Positions 50,329 to 60,588 of a DNA stretch of 64,000 bases are shown here, in pieces. The stretch covers positions 61,109,829 through 61,173,828 of the forward strand of contig OW028573.1 of assembly GCA_932294295.1 (NCBI GenBank), in the 5' to 3' direction. A model generated the notes under the pieces. It did no database searches. It was not told the DNA's origin and was given only the letters and a program-made list of their open reading frames with translations. Numbering within the stretch: the stretch's first letter is position 1; each line of letters opens with the position of its first letter. Both the position numbers and the translations under genes were made by a program. Source of the stretch: Alitta virens. Lineage: Eukaryota; Annelida; Polychaeta; Phyllodocida; Nereididae.

Positions 50329-51678
50329 ATGAAAGACGTGCCTTTCGTCCGGCAAGGCTACAGTTTCCCTCCCCTCAGTGGGATTCACCGGATGTTTTTG
50401 TGTTCCCCTGCCTCTGACCAGGCTTCTATGGACAGGGAGCAACAAGTCTACGTAAGTTGGACCACCTTGGTTGACCTTGCGCTTCAAATTTCCGGGCAAC
50501 GGCGTTTGCCATCCCCGGATAGATTGCAGTCGTCTGAGGGCCTGCTGGCATCCACTGGAGTGGCCCCCAAGAGTAGAACCTCTTTCCCTCCATCGAGGGG
50601 TGTGGTTGAGAAGTTTTCGGCTGGAGGCGACTCCGCAGATTCCAGACCAGAGACTCTGCCAAGTGAGGCTACAACGCAAGTCCAATCATCAAAATTTTCC
50701 AGGAGCTTCAACTTGCGGTTTCATGGAGGCTCCTCGTTCCCGCTGGCAGCCCTATCAGCCAAGCCTTCTCCGGAAGAGTTGTCGTACTTGAGACCCCGGG
50801 CAGAACCTTACGTAACGATCATGAAGCTTAGCGAAGTAGAGGTGCTTTTGAGGAAGGCAGTCCGCACACTGTCCACATTGGACTGGCTGCTAAATACCCT
50901 GAAGGAAGTGTCTGAACTTCCTCACCTGGACGAGTTGGTGGTGGATTCATTGTGGGCCAATGTTCAGAAAACATTGGGTTTTACCACAGATCTTACGTCG
51001 GCACCGGTGATGTCAACCATCGTTGCTCAGCGTCTTTCCTAAAGGCCTGTGATCTGATGAAGGTGCCCAGACGCACCCACACATGGGCAGCCTTGCGCTC
51101 ACCATTCTCAACAGCCAGGCCTTCGCTTCTTGGAGATACGAAAGAAGTCTTTCGTACGGCGTCTAGGGAGGAGAGAGAGCTAGCCATCGTTACCTCTCTC
51201 TCTTCGTCTTCCTATCGTGGGGCCAACCATAACCGGAGTCAGGCATCAAACTACGGAACCAACAACAACATCAACAACAGCAGTCGTCCGTACCAACAGC
51301 GGATTCAGAGTCCGACCTCTCAGCCACCGGCCTCTTAGCAACAGCCAAGGCAGCAGCCGCAGTCCCGGGGCAGCTATCGCCGGGGCCGCAATCAGACCTT
51401 CCGTCGCCACTAGGGGTGTCCCCGCCTCCCCAACTGGAAACGGAGGAGCCTGTCCAGTAGGGTGGCGGCTGATTTACTTCTACACCGCATGGGCTTCCTT
51501 GGACCTGACGCCTTGGCATCGGAAGATACTGACCTAGGGCCTGTCACTGAACTTTATGAGTCCTCCGCCTTTGTCAATGTCACCGATTCCAATAAAGTTA
51601 CCGTTAAACATTGTAAAATGTCATGTTTTGTTAATAGAAGTGAAAGCCTTACTTCAAAAGAAGGCCTTTGAACTTGTG

Positions 51679-51823
51679 AGCTATCCAACGCAGACAATTA
51701 TTGATGATTTTTTGCATGCTTCTGGTTTATACTACCAAATATGGCTAATCACTCTTACCCTAGAGAGCCTCTACATAGCCCACTCAGGTGCTGATGAGGC
51801 GTTAAACAATAACACTAACTAAC
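51679..51823 (+). mobile_element. LINE 3'-end fragment replacing the DIRS RT core
   Basis: From AGCTATCCAACGCAGACA to TAAACAATAACACTAACTAA, nearly the same as part of 52110-52411. It sits exactly where the RT catalytic region should be. No TSD was identified, so a later deletion or recombination probably removed one flank. Confidence 0.65.
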
Positions 51824-52109
51824 TCCTGACGGATGCCAGTTTACAGAGTTGGGGGGCTTTCTTGGAGGGCCACAAAAGAGCCGGCTTGTGGACCCCACAG
51901 GAATCGGCCTTGCACATCACGACACTGGAACTCAGGGCAGTATTTTGAGCACGAATCGCTCGAGCCCCTGATTACAGGCAAGTGCTTGCACCTGTGTGCG
52001 ACAACATTACAGCAGTGTGCTACTTGCAGAACGAAGGAGGCACTTGTTCTCTTTCCCTATTCAGGGAAACCAGGGATATCCTCCTTTGGTGTTCCCTCCG
52101 ACGGGTCAC

Positions 52110-52411
52110 AGCCTTCAAAGGTCCTGGGCCTCCACGCGGCGAGGGTGGAAACACTTGGGGTGAAGTCCTCTATCCCCAGTGGCTAAAACAGGACAGTGCG
52201 CATTGCACAAGCTGCTCCAGCTATCCAACGCAGACACTTATTGATTTTTTACATGCTTCTGGTTTCTACTACCAACTATAGATAATCAATCTTACCCTAG
52301 AGAGCCTCTACATAGCCCACTCAGGTGCTGATGAGGCGTTAAACAATAACACTACTACTACTACTACTACTACTAGGTGCTGATGAGGCGTTAAACAATA
52401 AAACTAACTAA
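52110..52411 (+). mobile_element. 5'-truncated LINE 3' end (302 bp) with 12-bp TSD
   Basis: Flanked by the exact repeat CCGACGGGTCAC (52098-52109 and 52412-52423). It carries the AGCTATCCAACGCAGACA block, the GATGAGGCGTTAAACAATAA tail twice, and an ACT microsatellite. The insertion splits the DIRS RNase H region. The LINE clade was not identified. Confidence 0.75.
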
Positions 52412-52534
52412 CCGACGGGTCACCATTCGCCTGTTCTATCTTCCAGGTCACTTGAACTCGCTGGCGGACATCCTGTCTCGATCAGCACAAGTCCTGGGCA
52501 CCGAGTGGACACTACACACAGCGGCCTTTCGCCG

Positions 52535-52610
52535 TCTCCACCAGCTGTTCCCGGAAATGGATGTGGATCTGTTCTCCACCAGCTGTTCCCGGAAATGGAT
52601 GTGGATCTGT
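52535..52610 (+). repeat. 38-bp tandem duplication in the DIRS remnant
   Basis: Two copies of a 38-bp unit containing CACCAGCTGTTCCCGGAAAT. The copies are essentially identical, so the duplication is recent. It shifts the retroelement frame. Confidence 0.8.
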
Positions 52611-52624
52611 TCTCCACCCGATTG

Positions 52625-52809
52625 TTAGGGCGGGCCTAGCTCAGAGGTAGCGCTCTGGGCTTCCAACCGCTGGGTCCCGGGTTCGATTCCCGGTCGAGCC
52701 TTAGTTGGATGGCTGTTTCATCCTTCGTCTCATTGCCATGGTCTCTGCCTGTCCTAATTAGCCCAACTGGTGCAGAAATACAGGACGTAAAGCCCTAATC
52801 ACCCATCCA
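52625..52809 (+). mobile_element. tRNA-derived SINE with 13-bp TSD
   Basis: The head has an A-box-like TAGCTCAGAGGTAGCGC, a CTTCCAA loop as in tRNA-Gly(TCC), and a B box GGTTCGATTCC. The body contains GGATGGCTGTTTCATCC and GTCCTAATTAGCCCAA and ends in GCCCTAATCACC. The target duplication CTCCACCCGATTG is exact (52612-52624 and 52810-52822). The anticodon stem does not pair, so it is not a functional tRNA. Confidence 0.9.
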
Positions 52810-53169
52810 CTCCACCCGATTGAACAACCAGCTACCACGGTTTGTCAGTCCATGTCCGGAAGCAGTGGCCTGGCAAGCGGATGCTTTCACGTTCGAATGG
52901 GAAGAGATGACTCAGTACGCTTTCCCTCCATTCAAACTAATTCCAGAGGTACTGAGGAAGCTCCTGAGTTTCCCCAGTCTGACTGATCTTATTGGCCCCA
53001 GCATGGCCCAACCAGTCTTGGTTCCCCGAACTTCTGGAGCTACTTTTAGGTTTCCCCGTTCAGCTCCCGGGATGGCTCCGACTGCTGTGGCAACCGCTTG
53101 GCCAGGCCTATCACCAGAACCCGGGCCTGCTTCATCTACACACATGGCCAATCTCCGGACTAGACTCAA

Positions 53170-53238
53170 CCGCTGGGTCCCGGGTTCGATTTCCGGTTGA
53201 GCCTAAGTTGGATGGCTGTTTCATCCTTCGTCTCATTG
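53170..53238 (+). repeat. SINE fragment
   Basis: The tRNA-like 3' half (GGGTCCCGGGTTCGATTTCC) and the first part of the body up to CCTTCGTCTCATTG. It is truncated at both ends and abuts the DIRS remnant. Confidence 0.75.
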
Positions 53239-53942
53239 AAAGTTGAAAGACTGCTCATCATATTGACACTTTGTGGGTGAAGTGATGGGATGCCATTTCA
53301 GGAGAACTAGGAGACTGGGATTTTGGAAAATCCTCAGTGGGAACGTGGAGTGATGTGGGGTTCAACATCACAGAGATGTTTCAACATTTTATATCTATGT
53401 AAATTGTCCTGAAATAGTTGAGGGATGGAGAAATTATATTTCCTGAAAAGGATGGAAGCAAAGAAGATTATGAACAATGTGTTTTCCTCATCTGAATTGA
53501 GTTTGCTGATTCAAATAGTTATTTCACTCTCATCCTAAGATTCCTGGGATATTCTCCCTCACAGTCCTATTTGGAAGTATCAGAAACTCTGACATTTCCT
53601 CAGACCCCCTTCAATGTATCTTGATTCTTAATTGGCTAACACGACCTCCATGTTCTACTCGCGAAGTACATTTCAATATGCATGCTAACTAGTAAATAGA
53701 GAGAAATTGTTTTTGTCCGTTTGCACCTTCCATTTTGTCTGCATTTGATTTCATGATACAATGCATAATTTCAATTTTTTTGTGAACATGCAATCACAAC
53801 TAATACTGCTTTTCAGAAGTTTCCATTAGATACAAAGTTAAGCAGGGGTAACTAGTCCAACAGAAATAAAAAAAATGTCTTTGGAGGTATCTTGTCTACC
53901 TCTAGCTTGTAGTGGTTGACTTCCAGCCTTATCTGTATGAAT
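53239..53942. other. Unclassified intergenic segment
   Basis: No gene, RNA or repeat boundary was recognised. Confidence 0.4.
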
Positions 53943-54170
53943 ATAGATTTAAAAAAAAGATTTCTGTCTGCTTCCATGGTGTCGCTAGTTGTAGAAAAGT
54001 ATACAAATAGAGGAGATTTTTTAGTTACTACACCTGTGAAGCCACAGAACAAGTTATATTTGCGCAGAATCCTCCCTCAGTGTTTTCTCTACATATATGG
54101 TATTAACAATGATTAAGGTTATATGTGATAAAGTTGGTTCCAGTTTTGATCCAGCAAGGTCACAAGGTTG
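53943..54170 (+). repeat. Dispersed repeat pair R3, copy B
   Basis: Counterpart of 45848-46060 (see the strings listed there). It shows moderate divergence with small indels. Confidence 0.6.
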
Positions 54171-54369
54171 AAACAAATGACATCCATTTTGGCTTGCATT
54201 GTTTAATAACTGCTTTGACAGTTTTAACAAAATTACACACATTGGCGTTTGTATTACTAAAAAAAATGCCTGGATGCCATGCCTATAGCATAAGGCATAC
54301 GAGTATACAAGAGCCCCGAAAATGCGAGAGAGAAGGAAGCACATTTCCCTGCAAGCCGTTGTACCATCT

Positions 54370-54480
54370 AGTGCAATACTGCGGATGGTCTCAAACTTTG
54401 TTTTTTCCCCACCAGAATTTCAAATGTACGAGCACTGAAGTCAACAATAAAGCCTAAATATCTAACTCTTGTTGAGGGCC
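54370..54480 (-). pseudogene. Possible DIRS-type RT fragment
   Basis: The minus strand reads TRVRYLGFIVDFSARTFEI and a lysine-rich continuation. This resembles the YLGF-I-D block that ends the RT palm of DIRS and Ty3-like elements. About 35 residues only; the surrounding frame to 54754 is not recognisable. Confidence 0.35.
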
Positions 54481-55562
54481 ATAATGAGGGGTATATATAA
54501 GGTACTGTTGTTGAGGGGTATAAGGTACTCTTGTCACGTGCTAATGTGTATCCCAGCCAAGTCGGAACCTGTACTGTCAATTCCCGAGATATTGCATATT
54601 TGAAAGCCCTTTGCTCCTTAAGTAAGAAGTTACAGCTGCCCCTAAAGTTTGGTAGCGAAAAGCCAAAGCTCGAAACTGTAAGGGAGAGTAATAAACACCA
54701 AATACCTCCCAGCAAACTGGACTCCTGGGAATGTCTGACTCTGTGACGAAACATAAATTAATGTGATATGAAAATTTGGCAGTTGGGAATTTACCAAATA
54801 TAAATCATTAACCCTATGATATAAATTAATGGTGTCCACTTCAAACATAAGGTACATGGTCATATTCAAAGGTGTTGCATAATGCCACATGAGAAGGAAG
54901 TGGAACCAACATCTGATTGGGGTGCTTTTGTCTCCTTGCTAATTCAAAGGGGGCGGCAGGGCTGCCCCCTTTGTATGCGACGGTCGTGGGAAGCAGTTGC
55001 AAACCCCACGTTCCGCTTTTACAACTAGGTCGGCGGCAAATTTGAAAATGTATGTTAAGTCAATGAGCACGAAAACACCCTGCGTGTGTGACGCGATTCC
55101 GGCCAGAGATATGACTCTACACACTTGCCGTTTCGTCAGCTGCCACGCAACTTCTTTCTCCAGAGCTGTATAGTTTTTAGTAGCATTTCGTCGAGTGCAA
55201 ATCGCCGGTAAAAAGATGCATTTTTCACGCTGTGCCTCTCCGATGAACAAGATGGCGAAACTCCAACGGAAATAACCGAAGTTCGTTGTATGGCTTCTTG
55301 CATGTTCTGGCGAGAGGCCCCTGGCGGGGAGTTCTTGCAGTGTCTTACCTTTCATTGGTCGTTCAATTGTGAAAACCCACCGGGGGCCTCTTTCCTTATT
55401 TTTTTTAAAATAAATTCGCGCATGCGCAGTGAAACGTCTACACGGCTATGTAGGTCACTGCTACACAGAACCGAATGCCCGCGGAAATTGCTGCATAACA
55501 CGGCGAATTTTGCGGTTTCGAGAGGTAATGGATACCGTATGTGTTCAGAAAGGTTATTCTTT
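54481..55562. other. Unclassified segment, CpG-richer around 54900-55540
   Basis: No gene recognised. The CpG-richer part contains open frames on both strands (for example 54939-55355 minus), but none resembles a known family. A promoter or first exon of an unseen gene cannot be excluded; the minus strand of 55245-55256 contains a CATCTTGTT near-Kozak motif. Confidence 0.35.
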
Positions 55563-55850
55563 GATGTTCTGGCTTTCACTTAATGTATACTTTGAGAAAT
55601 TTGATCAACTTTTGACGAAGGTATGGGCCCCGGTCGTCATGGGTAGCAAGAGTTCGCTTTGATACTGTCAAATGTCAACGAACATCGTAACGCTTGTTCC
55701 TCGCAATATTTCCAGGGCAAATACACCTCTAATTACCGTTTCTCTTCAGAAATGAATTTTCTGACGTTCTGGCTTTCATTTAATGTATAACTTATGACGA
55801 TTAATCAATTTTTGACGAAGTTATACGCGGTTCGGTCGTCGTGGGAAATT
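55563..55850 (+). repeat. Direct repeat with 200-bp period
   Basis: The block GATGTTCTGGCTTTCACTTA (55563) recurs as GACGTTCTGGCTTTCATTTA (55763). Both continue through AATGTATA, ATCAA and TTTTGACGAAG to a GGTCGTC motif. Two diverged units. Confidence 0.65.
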
Positions 55851-56094
55851 AGCGTGTGCAACGAAGCAGTACGATCGCGAATGGCAATTAGTGACCTGAT
55901 TTATTGAAACTGTCAATCCACCAAAAACTGAATTGCCATTAGATAACTATTGGTTCAATAGCAATTGAGACAGTTCATGCCAGTATTCTTTGAGCTGTCG
56001 AGAATTGCAATTACCACAGGCCACCAAAAATTCTTTCTAGTCGATTCGCCGCTGCGCGATTCTTCCTAGCCAAAAATGGTCGATTTGTCACTCG

Positions 56095-56885
56095 AAAAAA
56101 GTCTGTTCGTCACCCGAAACTGATCGATTCGTCACCTGAATTTGGTTCACTCGTATTTTTAAAAAAATATTATATAATTGCAGGCACAGGCTGTCTTCCG
56201 GTAGCCTTACTCTACGGCCTTCGCCCCCCCCCCCCCCCCCCCGACCCCCGGCCCAACTCAAATAAGCTGTACAGGCTTGTACATTAAAATACTAACTTCA
56301 CTTCAAGTTAACATATATCCAAAATTTAAATAGATTCAGAATGAGAGATTGGCCACGAGTAATTATTTAATACCAAAGTTAAGTTACTTATTCATTGTTA
56401 AATAAATATAATAAATATATTTTTTTAATATTATACCAGGATCATGCAATTTCGCAAAAATGACGGCAAGGAGACAACTGACAATTTTATTAACAATCAG
56501 TTTTATTAACAATATAAAAATTAAAATGCACAATTTAATCAGCCATTTATAGATATAGAGCTATACAGCTTAGACTAGATACAATTTACACTGAGTAGTG
56601 AGTGATTTATATCAATATCGACAATTGAATTAAGATAACAATAGGATTATACTGAACAGGAAAAAAAGTATAAAACAAGCCTTTGTGGTTCTCCACGACT
56701 TTATTGAAATTATTATGCATCATTTGATAGTTAGTCCATCAGGCATCACATGCTTATAAATAAATTGGCGTTAGACATTTATTTTTCGCTCGTACATATA
56801 GCAATAATGTAATTCAGCACTTTTAGATGCGGGTGGCGAACCAGGTGACAAATCGACCAGTTTCGGGTGACGAACAGACTTTTTT
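56095..56885. mobile_element. DNA transposon-like element with 44-bp TIRs
   Basis: 56095-56138 and 56842-56885 are inverted copies with two mismatches. The arm reads AAAAAAGTCTGTTCGTCACC, then CGAAACTG, TCGAT and CGTCACCTG. The arm itself has subrepeats of TCG-TTCGTCACCCGAA, and one more unit lies just outside it on the left (56080-56094). A C-tract of about 20 lies near 56226. The interior is AT-rich without a transposase. The superfamily is not identified and no clear TSD was seen. Confidence 0.7.
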
Positions 56886-58063
56886 GTCATTTAATTGTTT
56901 TTTTTTTAAATTAGACATTGAGGGAATGCATAATTTTCAGAGTTGCTTGTGATATATAGAGTGGATTGATCGAAATTAAATTCATGAATGCACATGCACA
57001 GTGCTTTAAATAAATTTGCAGAAGAAAAAACTGTAAATATCAATCTATATATGATTAGTTATCATGATATGCTATTTCTTAGCGGCGATGGGATAAGGGC
57101 AGATAGGGTATTATTTGGCGGCCCAACGCCCCATGGAAACCCGCGGCATAGCCGAATACTCATTTCTTAGACCAAATGGCCCCAGAACCGGGTCCGTTCG
57201 GCCTCAATGCTAATGTATAGGGAGCCAAACCGACTTCTTTCGTAGACCGAACCGTCTCAGTTAAATGAGTCCTTTCGCCCGGGCCGAATTGGGCGAAGGT
57301 CCGGACGTTGAACATGTATACAACAGTCCTCCAGCCCCCTTTGTTGCACATCTTGTGTGCTCTAGTTCCCTATTGTACCCCCCCCCCCCCCCAACCCAAC
57401 TATCTTGCTTTTTTGCTTCCAGGCAATCACATGTCTGGTGAGCAACCAGGTGGTTGCTTGGTGTTTATAAACAATCAATGCATCTCAGAGGGTGGAGTCT
57501 AAAATATCATGTGACCATCAGCCAATCACATCCAAGCCCGGTTTATCAAACACATTTGACCACTTACAGCACTATTTCTCCTAATAATGTCGAAAATACA
57601 AGTTTCTGAGATTGTCAAATTTTTCCTGTTGCTAAAATTGGTTCCTTAAAACGAATTATGCGAAGATATACACATTTACACTGTTTATTTAGATATTAAA
57701 GTTTCTGTGTGAGTGGGTGGGAGATGTTGACTGCTTGAAGGCCAAACCCAGTATGATGGGATGCCGCGCTAACGGCCTTCTATACGGAACCCCCGGCCTT
57801 AAGGTATCCTGCAATGGATGATCTCTTAAAGGATGACTAGGAGGTATAAATAGCAGCCAATAGCTGCACAGGCCAAAATGGGCAGGAACTTCAAATCCTT
57901 CAGCTGATTCAACTAACAAAAGCACAATATCCCAAAATAATTTGGTTAAAACCAATGGCACACAGCCATTTTTGGCACAGAAGTAGGGGTAGGTTTAAAT
58001 AATTGTGTGCCAAACTTTGGGTCTTGTACCATTGAGTATAATGATGATATAAAAGGCTGATCT
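56886..58063. other. Unclassified segment with GC-rich patch
   Basis: 57080-57310 is GC/CpG-rich and contains GGGCCGAATTGGGCG-type strings. A C-tract of about 14 lies near 57380. No conserved protein frame or TIR was recognised. Confidence 0.4.
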
Positions 58064-58075
58064 ACTTCAGAGGCT

Positions 58076-58456
58076 GGGTGGGGGCCTAGCTCAGTGGTAG
58101 CGCGCTGGGCTTCCAATAACTGGGTCCCGGGTTCAATTCCCGGTCGAGCCTAAGTTGGATGGCTGTTTCATCCTTCGTCTCATTGCCATGGTCCCTACCT
58201 GTCCGGGCGGAGGCCTAGCTCAGAGGTAGCGCTCTGGGCTTCCAACTACTGGGTCCCGGGTTGGATTCCCGGTCGAGCCTAAGTTGGATGGCTGTTTCAT
58301 CCTTTGTCTCATTGCCATGGTCTCTGCCTGTCCTAATTAGCCCAATTGGTGCAGAAATACAGGACGTAAAGCCCTAATCACCAACCCACCCTACCTGTCC
58401 TAATTAGCCCATCAGGTGCAGAAATACAGGAGGTAAAGCCCTAATCCACCACCACC
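58076..58456 (+). mobile_element. tRNA-derived SINE interrupted by a second copy
   Basis: The outer SINE begins GGTGGGGGCCTAGCTCAGTG and ends in the CCACCACCACC tail. Its TSD is ACTTCAGAGGCT (58064-58075 and 58457-58468). It is interrupted at 58203 by an inner SINE and resumes at 58389 with CTACCTGTCCTAATTAGCCC. Confidence 0.85.
58204..58388 (+). mobile_element. Inner SINE inserted into the outer SINE
   Basis: A full-length copy (AGGCCTAGCTCAGAGGTAGC ... GCCCTAATCACC) flanked by CCCTACCTGTC on both sides (58193-58203 and 58389-58399). It matches the 52625-52809 copy more closely than the outer one does, for example sharing GTCTCTGCCTGTCC. Confidence 0.85.
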
Positions 58457-58468
58457 ACTTCAGAGGCT

Positions 58469-58859
58469 AGCAGATTTCAGATTTTGATTGCAATTTTGAT
58501 CTCAAAACAAAATAATGATCAAGACATGCCATGCACATAAAGCTGATGTGTTTGTACAAATCACATATATTTATATTTGCATGTTGCTATAAATTAAATG
58601 TGGCTCATTATTAAAACATATTGTAAAATTTGCAAGTATAGAGTTCTCAGGAAATAGGATCATGACCTCCTTCTGATCACTGTTAACAAAAAAAATCCTC
58701 TCAGTAGGTATGTGTGCTTTTTCCAACTCTGCCACATCTGAGTTTTAGCAATCCTGCATGACAACGACAAGTAATCTGACTAATAGTCAGCCTTGACTTA
58801 GACAAGTGAAGCAAACGTTTGAAGGGAGGTCTTGGTTGTCACATACAGCTCACTGCTCA
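58469..58859. other. Unclassified intergenic segment
   Basis: AT-rich, no features recognised. Confidence 0.4.
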
Positions 58860-59102
58860 CTATGCTTTCCCAACAGGTTGCTGGACATGAAGTGTCAGTG
58901 TAGGTGCATCCATCTTAGCCTTCAACCAATTGTCCATTAGGCTTTCTAATATCTCAGAATTGTTGACAGATCTAGTTGTTAAAGCTTCCATCTTCTTTCT
59001 AACTTCACTCATTTTCAGCATCAGTCTGACCTTCACTTCTGCATTGCCTGGTATCTCCATCTTGAAACTTGGAGCACACTGATGCTTTGCTGTAGTAGCC
59101 AT
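58860..59102 (-). CDS. Hypothetical 80-aa protein or exon remnant
   Basis: ATG to stop, starting MATTAKHQCAPSFKMEIPGN. The charged helical middle (EVKVRLMLKMSEVRKKME, then NNSEILESLMDNWLKAK) looks like real protein: good heptad-like spacing and no low complexity. I do not recognise the family. It could be a single-exon remnant, a small gene or a retrocopy. There is no neighbouring exon with good splice sites that I could join. Confidence 0.35.
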   Translation of the reverse strand: MATTAKHQCAPSFKMEIPGNAEVKVRLMLKMSEVRKKMEALTTRSVNNSEILESLMDNWLKAKMDAPTLTLHVQQPVGKA

Positions 59103-59260
59103 GAAAGGATTTGACTAAAATTCTCAATAAAAGCACAGGTATTGATTCAGTGAAAGTCCACAAGAAAGTGCCACAAGTAGCAGAGTGAAATGCCACAGGG
59201 AGCCAACTAACTCATCAATACCATATGACCATGATTTATTCTCATTAGATGCAATCGTGG

Positions 59261-59395
59261 TCCCGGTGGAGCCTAAGTTGGATGGCTGTTTCATCCTTCA
59301 TCTCATTGCCATGGTCTCTGCCTGTCCTAATTACCCCATCAGGTGCAGAAATAAAGTACGTAAAGCCCTAATCACACACACACACTCCACAGATT
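59261..59395 (+). mobile_element. 5'-truncated SINE
   Basis: Starts inside the B-box region (TCCCGGTGGAGCCTAAGTTG) and keeps the full body to GCCCTAATCACACACACAC. Same family as 52625-52809. Confidence 0.8.
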
Positions 59396-60407
59396 TATAC
59401 ACAGCGAGTTCTGTCTGGCTTAATGAAAACTAGTCTGGTCTACGGACATTCAGACAATCAAACACATGTTCAATCATACTAATAAACTAGTAGATGAAGT
59501 AACATCTTTAAGGGTGGAACTCCGGCTCATGGCTACTCCACAGAATTGCTTAACACCTGAATAGCCAATCTAACTTTCATCCTCAAAGCTGGGGTCGAGG
59601 AAAGATGTGCAGGTGTAATCTTGTGTAGATATTGGAGCTGGCCAATCGTTCCTTGTTGTTTTTAATAGATGAACAGAATGGTAACTCAAAGATGGTAGGC
59701 TATTCATTAGATAGCCTAATCCCTTTGCTATTTAATGGTACCGAATATTGGTCCTTACTGGACAGCTAACTATCTAGTTACATATATGTATACAAATAAT
59801 TTGTATATTGGCTGTCATAAAAAATGTGGCCAACTTTTGACAGTAAGGTTGCATCCTTCTATCATATAGAACTTAAATTTTTTCTATATTTCCAGTGTTA
59901 ATTTTCTGCCCTCTTCGCTTTGCCATCATCATGGCCGACTATTATTGTCACATGATCACATTCATAGAGGGCAAAGACCTGCAGAGCCACCTGTTGATAA
60001 GTAGCAATATAACCGTGTATATTCATTTATCTATCCACAGATAATTATTTTTTGTACTTTTGTGTCGTTATCATATAGATTTAACTGGTTTTTAATGCTG
60101 TGATATGGACAGAATCAAATATTTTGATTAACAACAGCAGAAGTGATGAACTGGGTTGACATCTGAGTGGATTGCTTTGTGACTCATCAGAACAATGGTC
60201 ATTGTGACGGCACAATTGCATAGTTGGGTTCAGAATGAGGCTTGATGGTGAGATTCTGCTTGAGAAACAGCATGACTTATTTGAATAAAAAACGGTATAT
60301 TATTTATTCAACATTTCAAAATGAATATAAACTTATACTATATGTTCTTTTTTTTTCTAAACCGAGAGAAACCTTGTAAGCCTTTGCCTTTACCATTATA
60401 GATTTTG
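59396..60407. other. Unclassified intergenic segment
   Basis: No gene or repeat recognised. Confidence 0.4.
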
Positions 60408-60415
60408 GCTAAAAC

Positions 60416-60580
60416 CATAGGCGTAAAAGGTGGGGGGGGGGGGGGGCAGGGGAAAGCCAAGAATTCGGGCAAAAAGTTGAAAAATTCGGGCATAAAACGG
60501 TGCTAATAAAAGCCGGGCAAGATGACCTTTGCCCCCCCCCCCCCCCCCCCAAAAAAAGAAAGGTGCCTCCTACGCCTATG
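60416..60580. mobile_element. 165-bp hAT-like MITE with 8-bp TSD and G-tracts at both ends
   Basis: The TIR CATAGGCGTA (60416-60425) is inverted as TACGCCTATG (60571-60580). The exact 8-bp TSD is GCTAAAAC (60408-60415 and 60581-60588). A G-run just inside the left end and a C-run just inside the right end are also inverted. The middle has AATTCGGGCA direct repeats. Confidence 0.85.
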
Positions 60581-60588
60581 GCTAAAAC

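Larger units (their letters stand above)
50329..53168 (+). pseudogene. DIRS-like (tyrosine-recombinase class) retrotransposon remnant
   Basis: A gag-like frame at 50329-51042, then a frameshift into a frame to about 51340 rich in Asn, Gln, Ser and Arg. Near 51450 begins PVGWRLIYFYTAWASLDL, and near 51575 SPIPIKLPLNIVK, the N-terminal DIRS RT signatures. The RT palm is missing. A RNase H segment follows (TDASLQSWGAF, HITTLELRAV, DNITAVCYLQNEGG, HLNSLADILSR). Post-RNase H sequence includes WFPELLELLLG. No tyrosine recombinase domain was seen. The element is broken by two LINE-tail inserts, a 38-bp tandem duplication and a SINE. Confidence 0.75.

Noticed and set aside
50302..50711. Minus-strand ORFs over the DIRS gag-like region
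   Set aside because: The plus strand carries the collinear DIRS signatures; the minus frames resemble nothing.
57080..57310. GC-rich patch as a possible CpG island or gene
   Set aside because: No open conserved frame, no TIR, and no splice structure could be supported.
52625..58388. Functional tRNA genes (A and B boxes at several places)
   Set aside because: The anticodon stem does not pair, the CTTCCAA loop is flanked by mismatches, and each copy continues into the same SINE body with TSDs.
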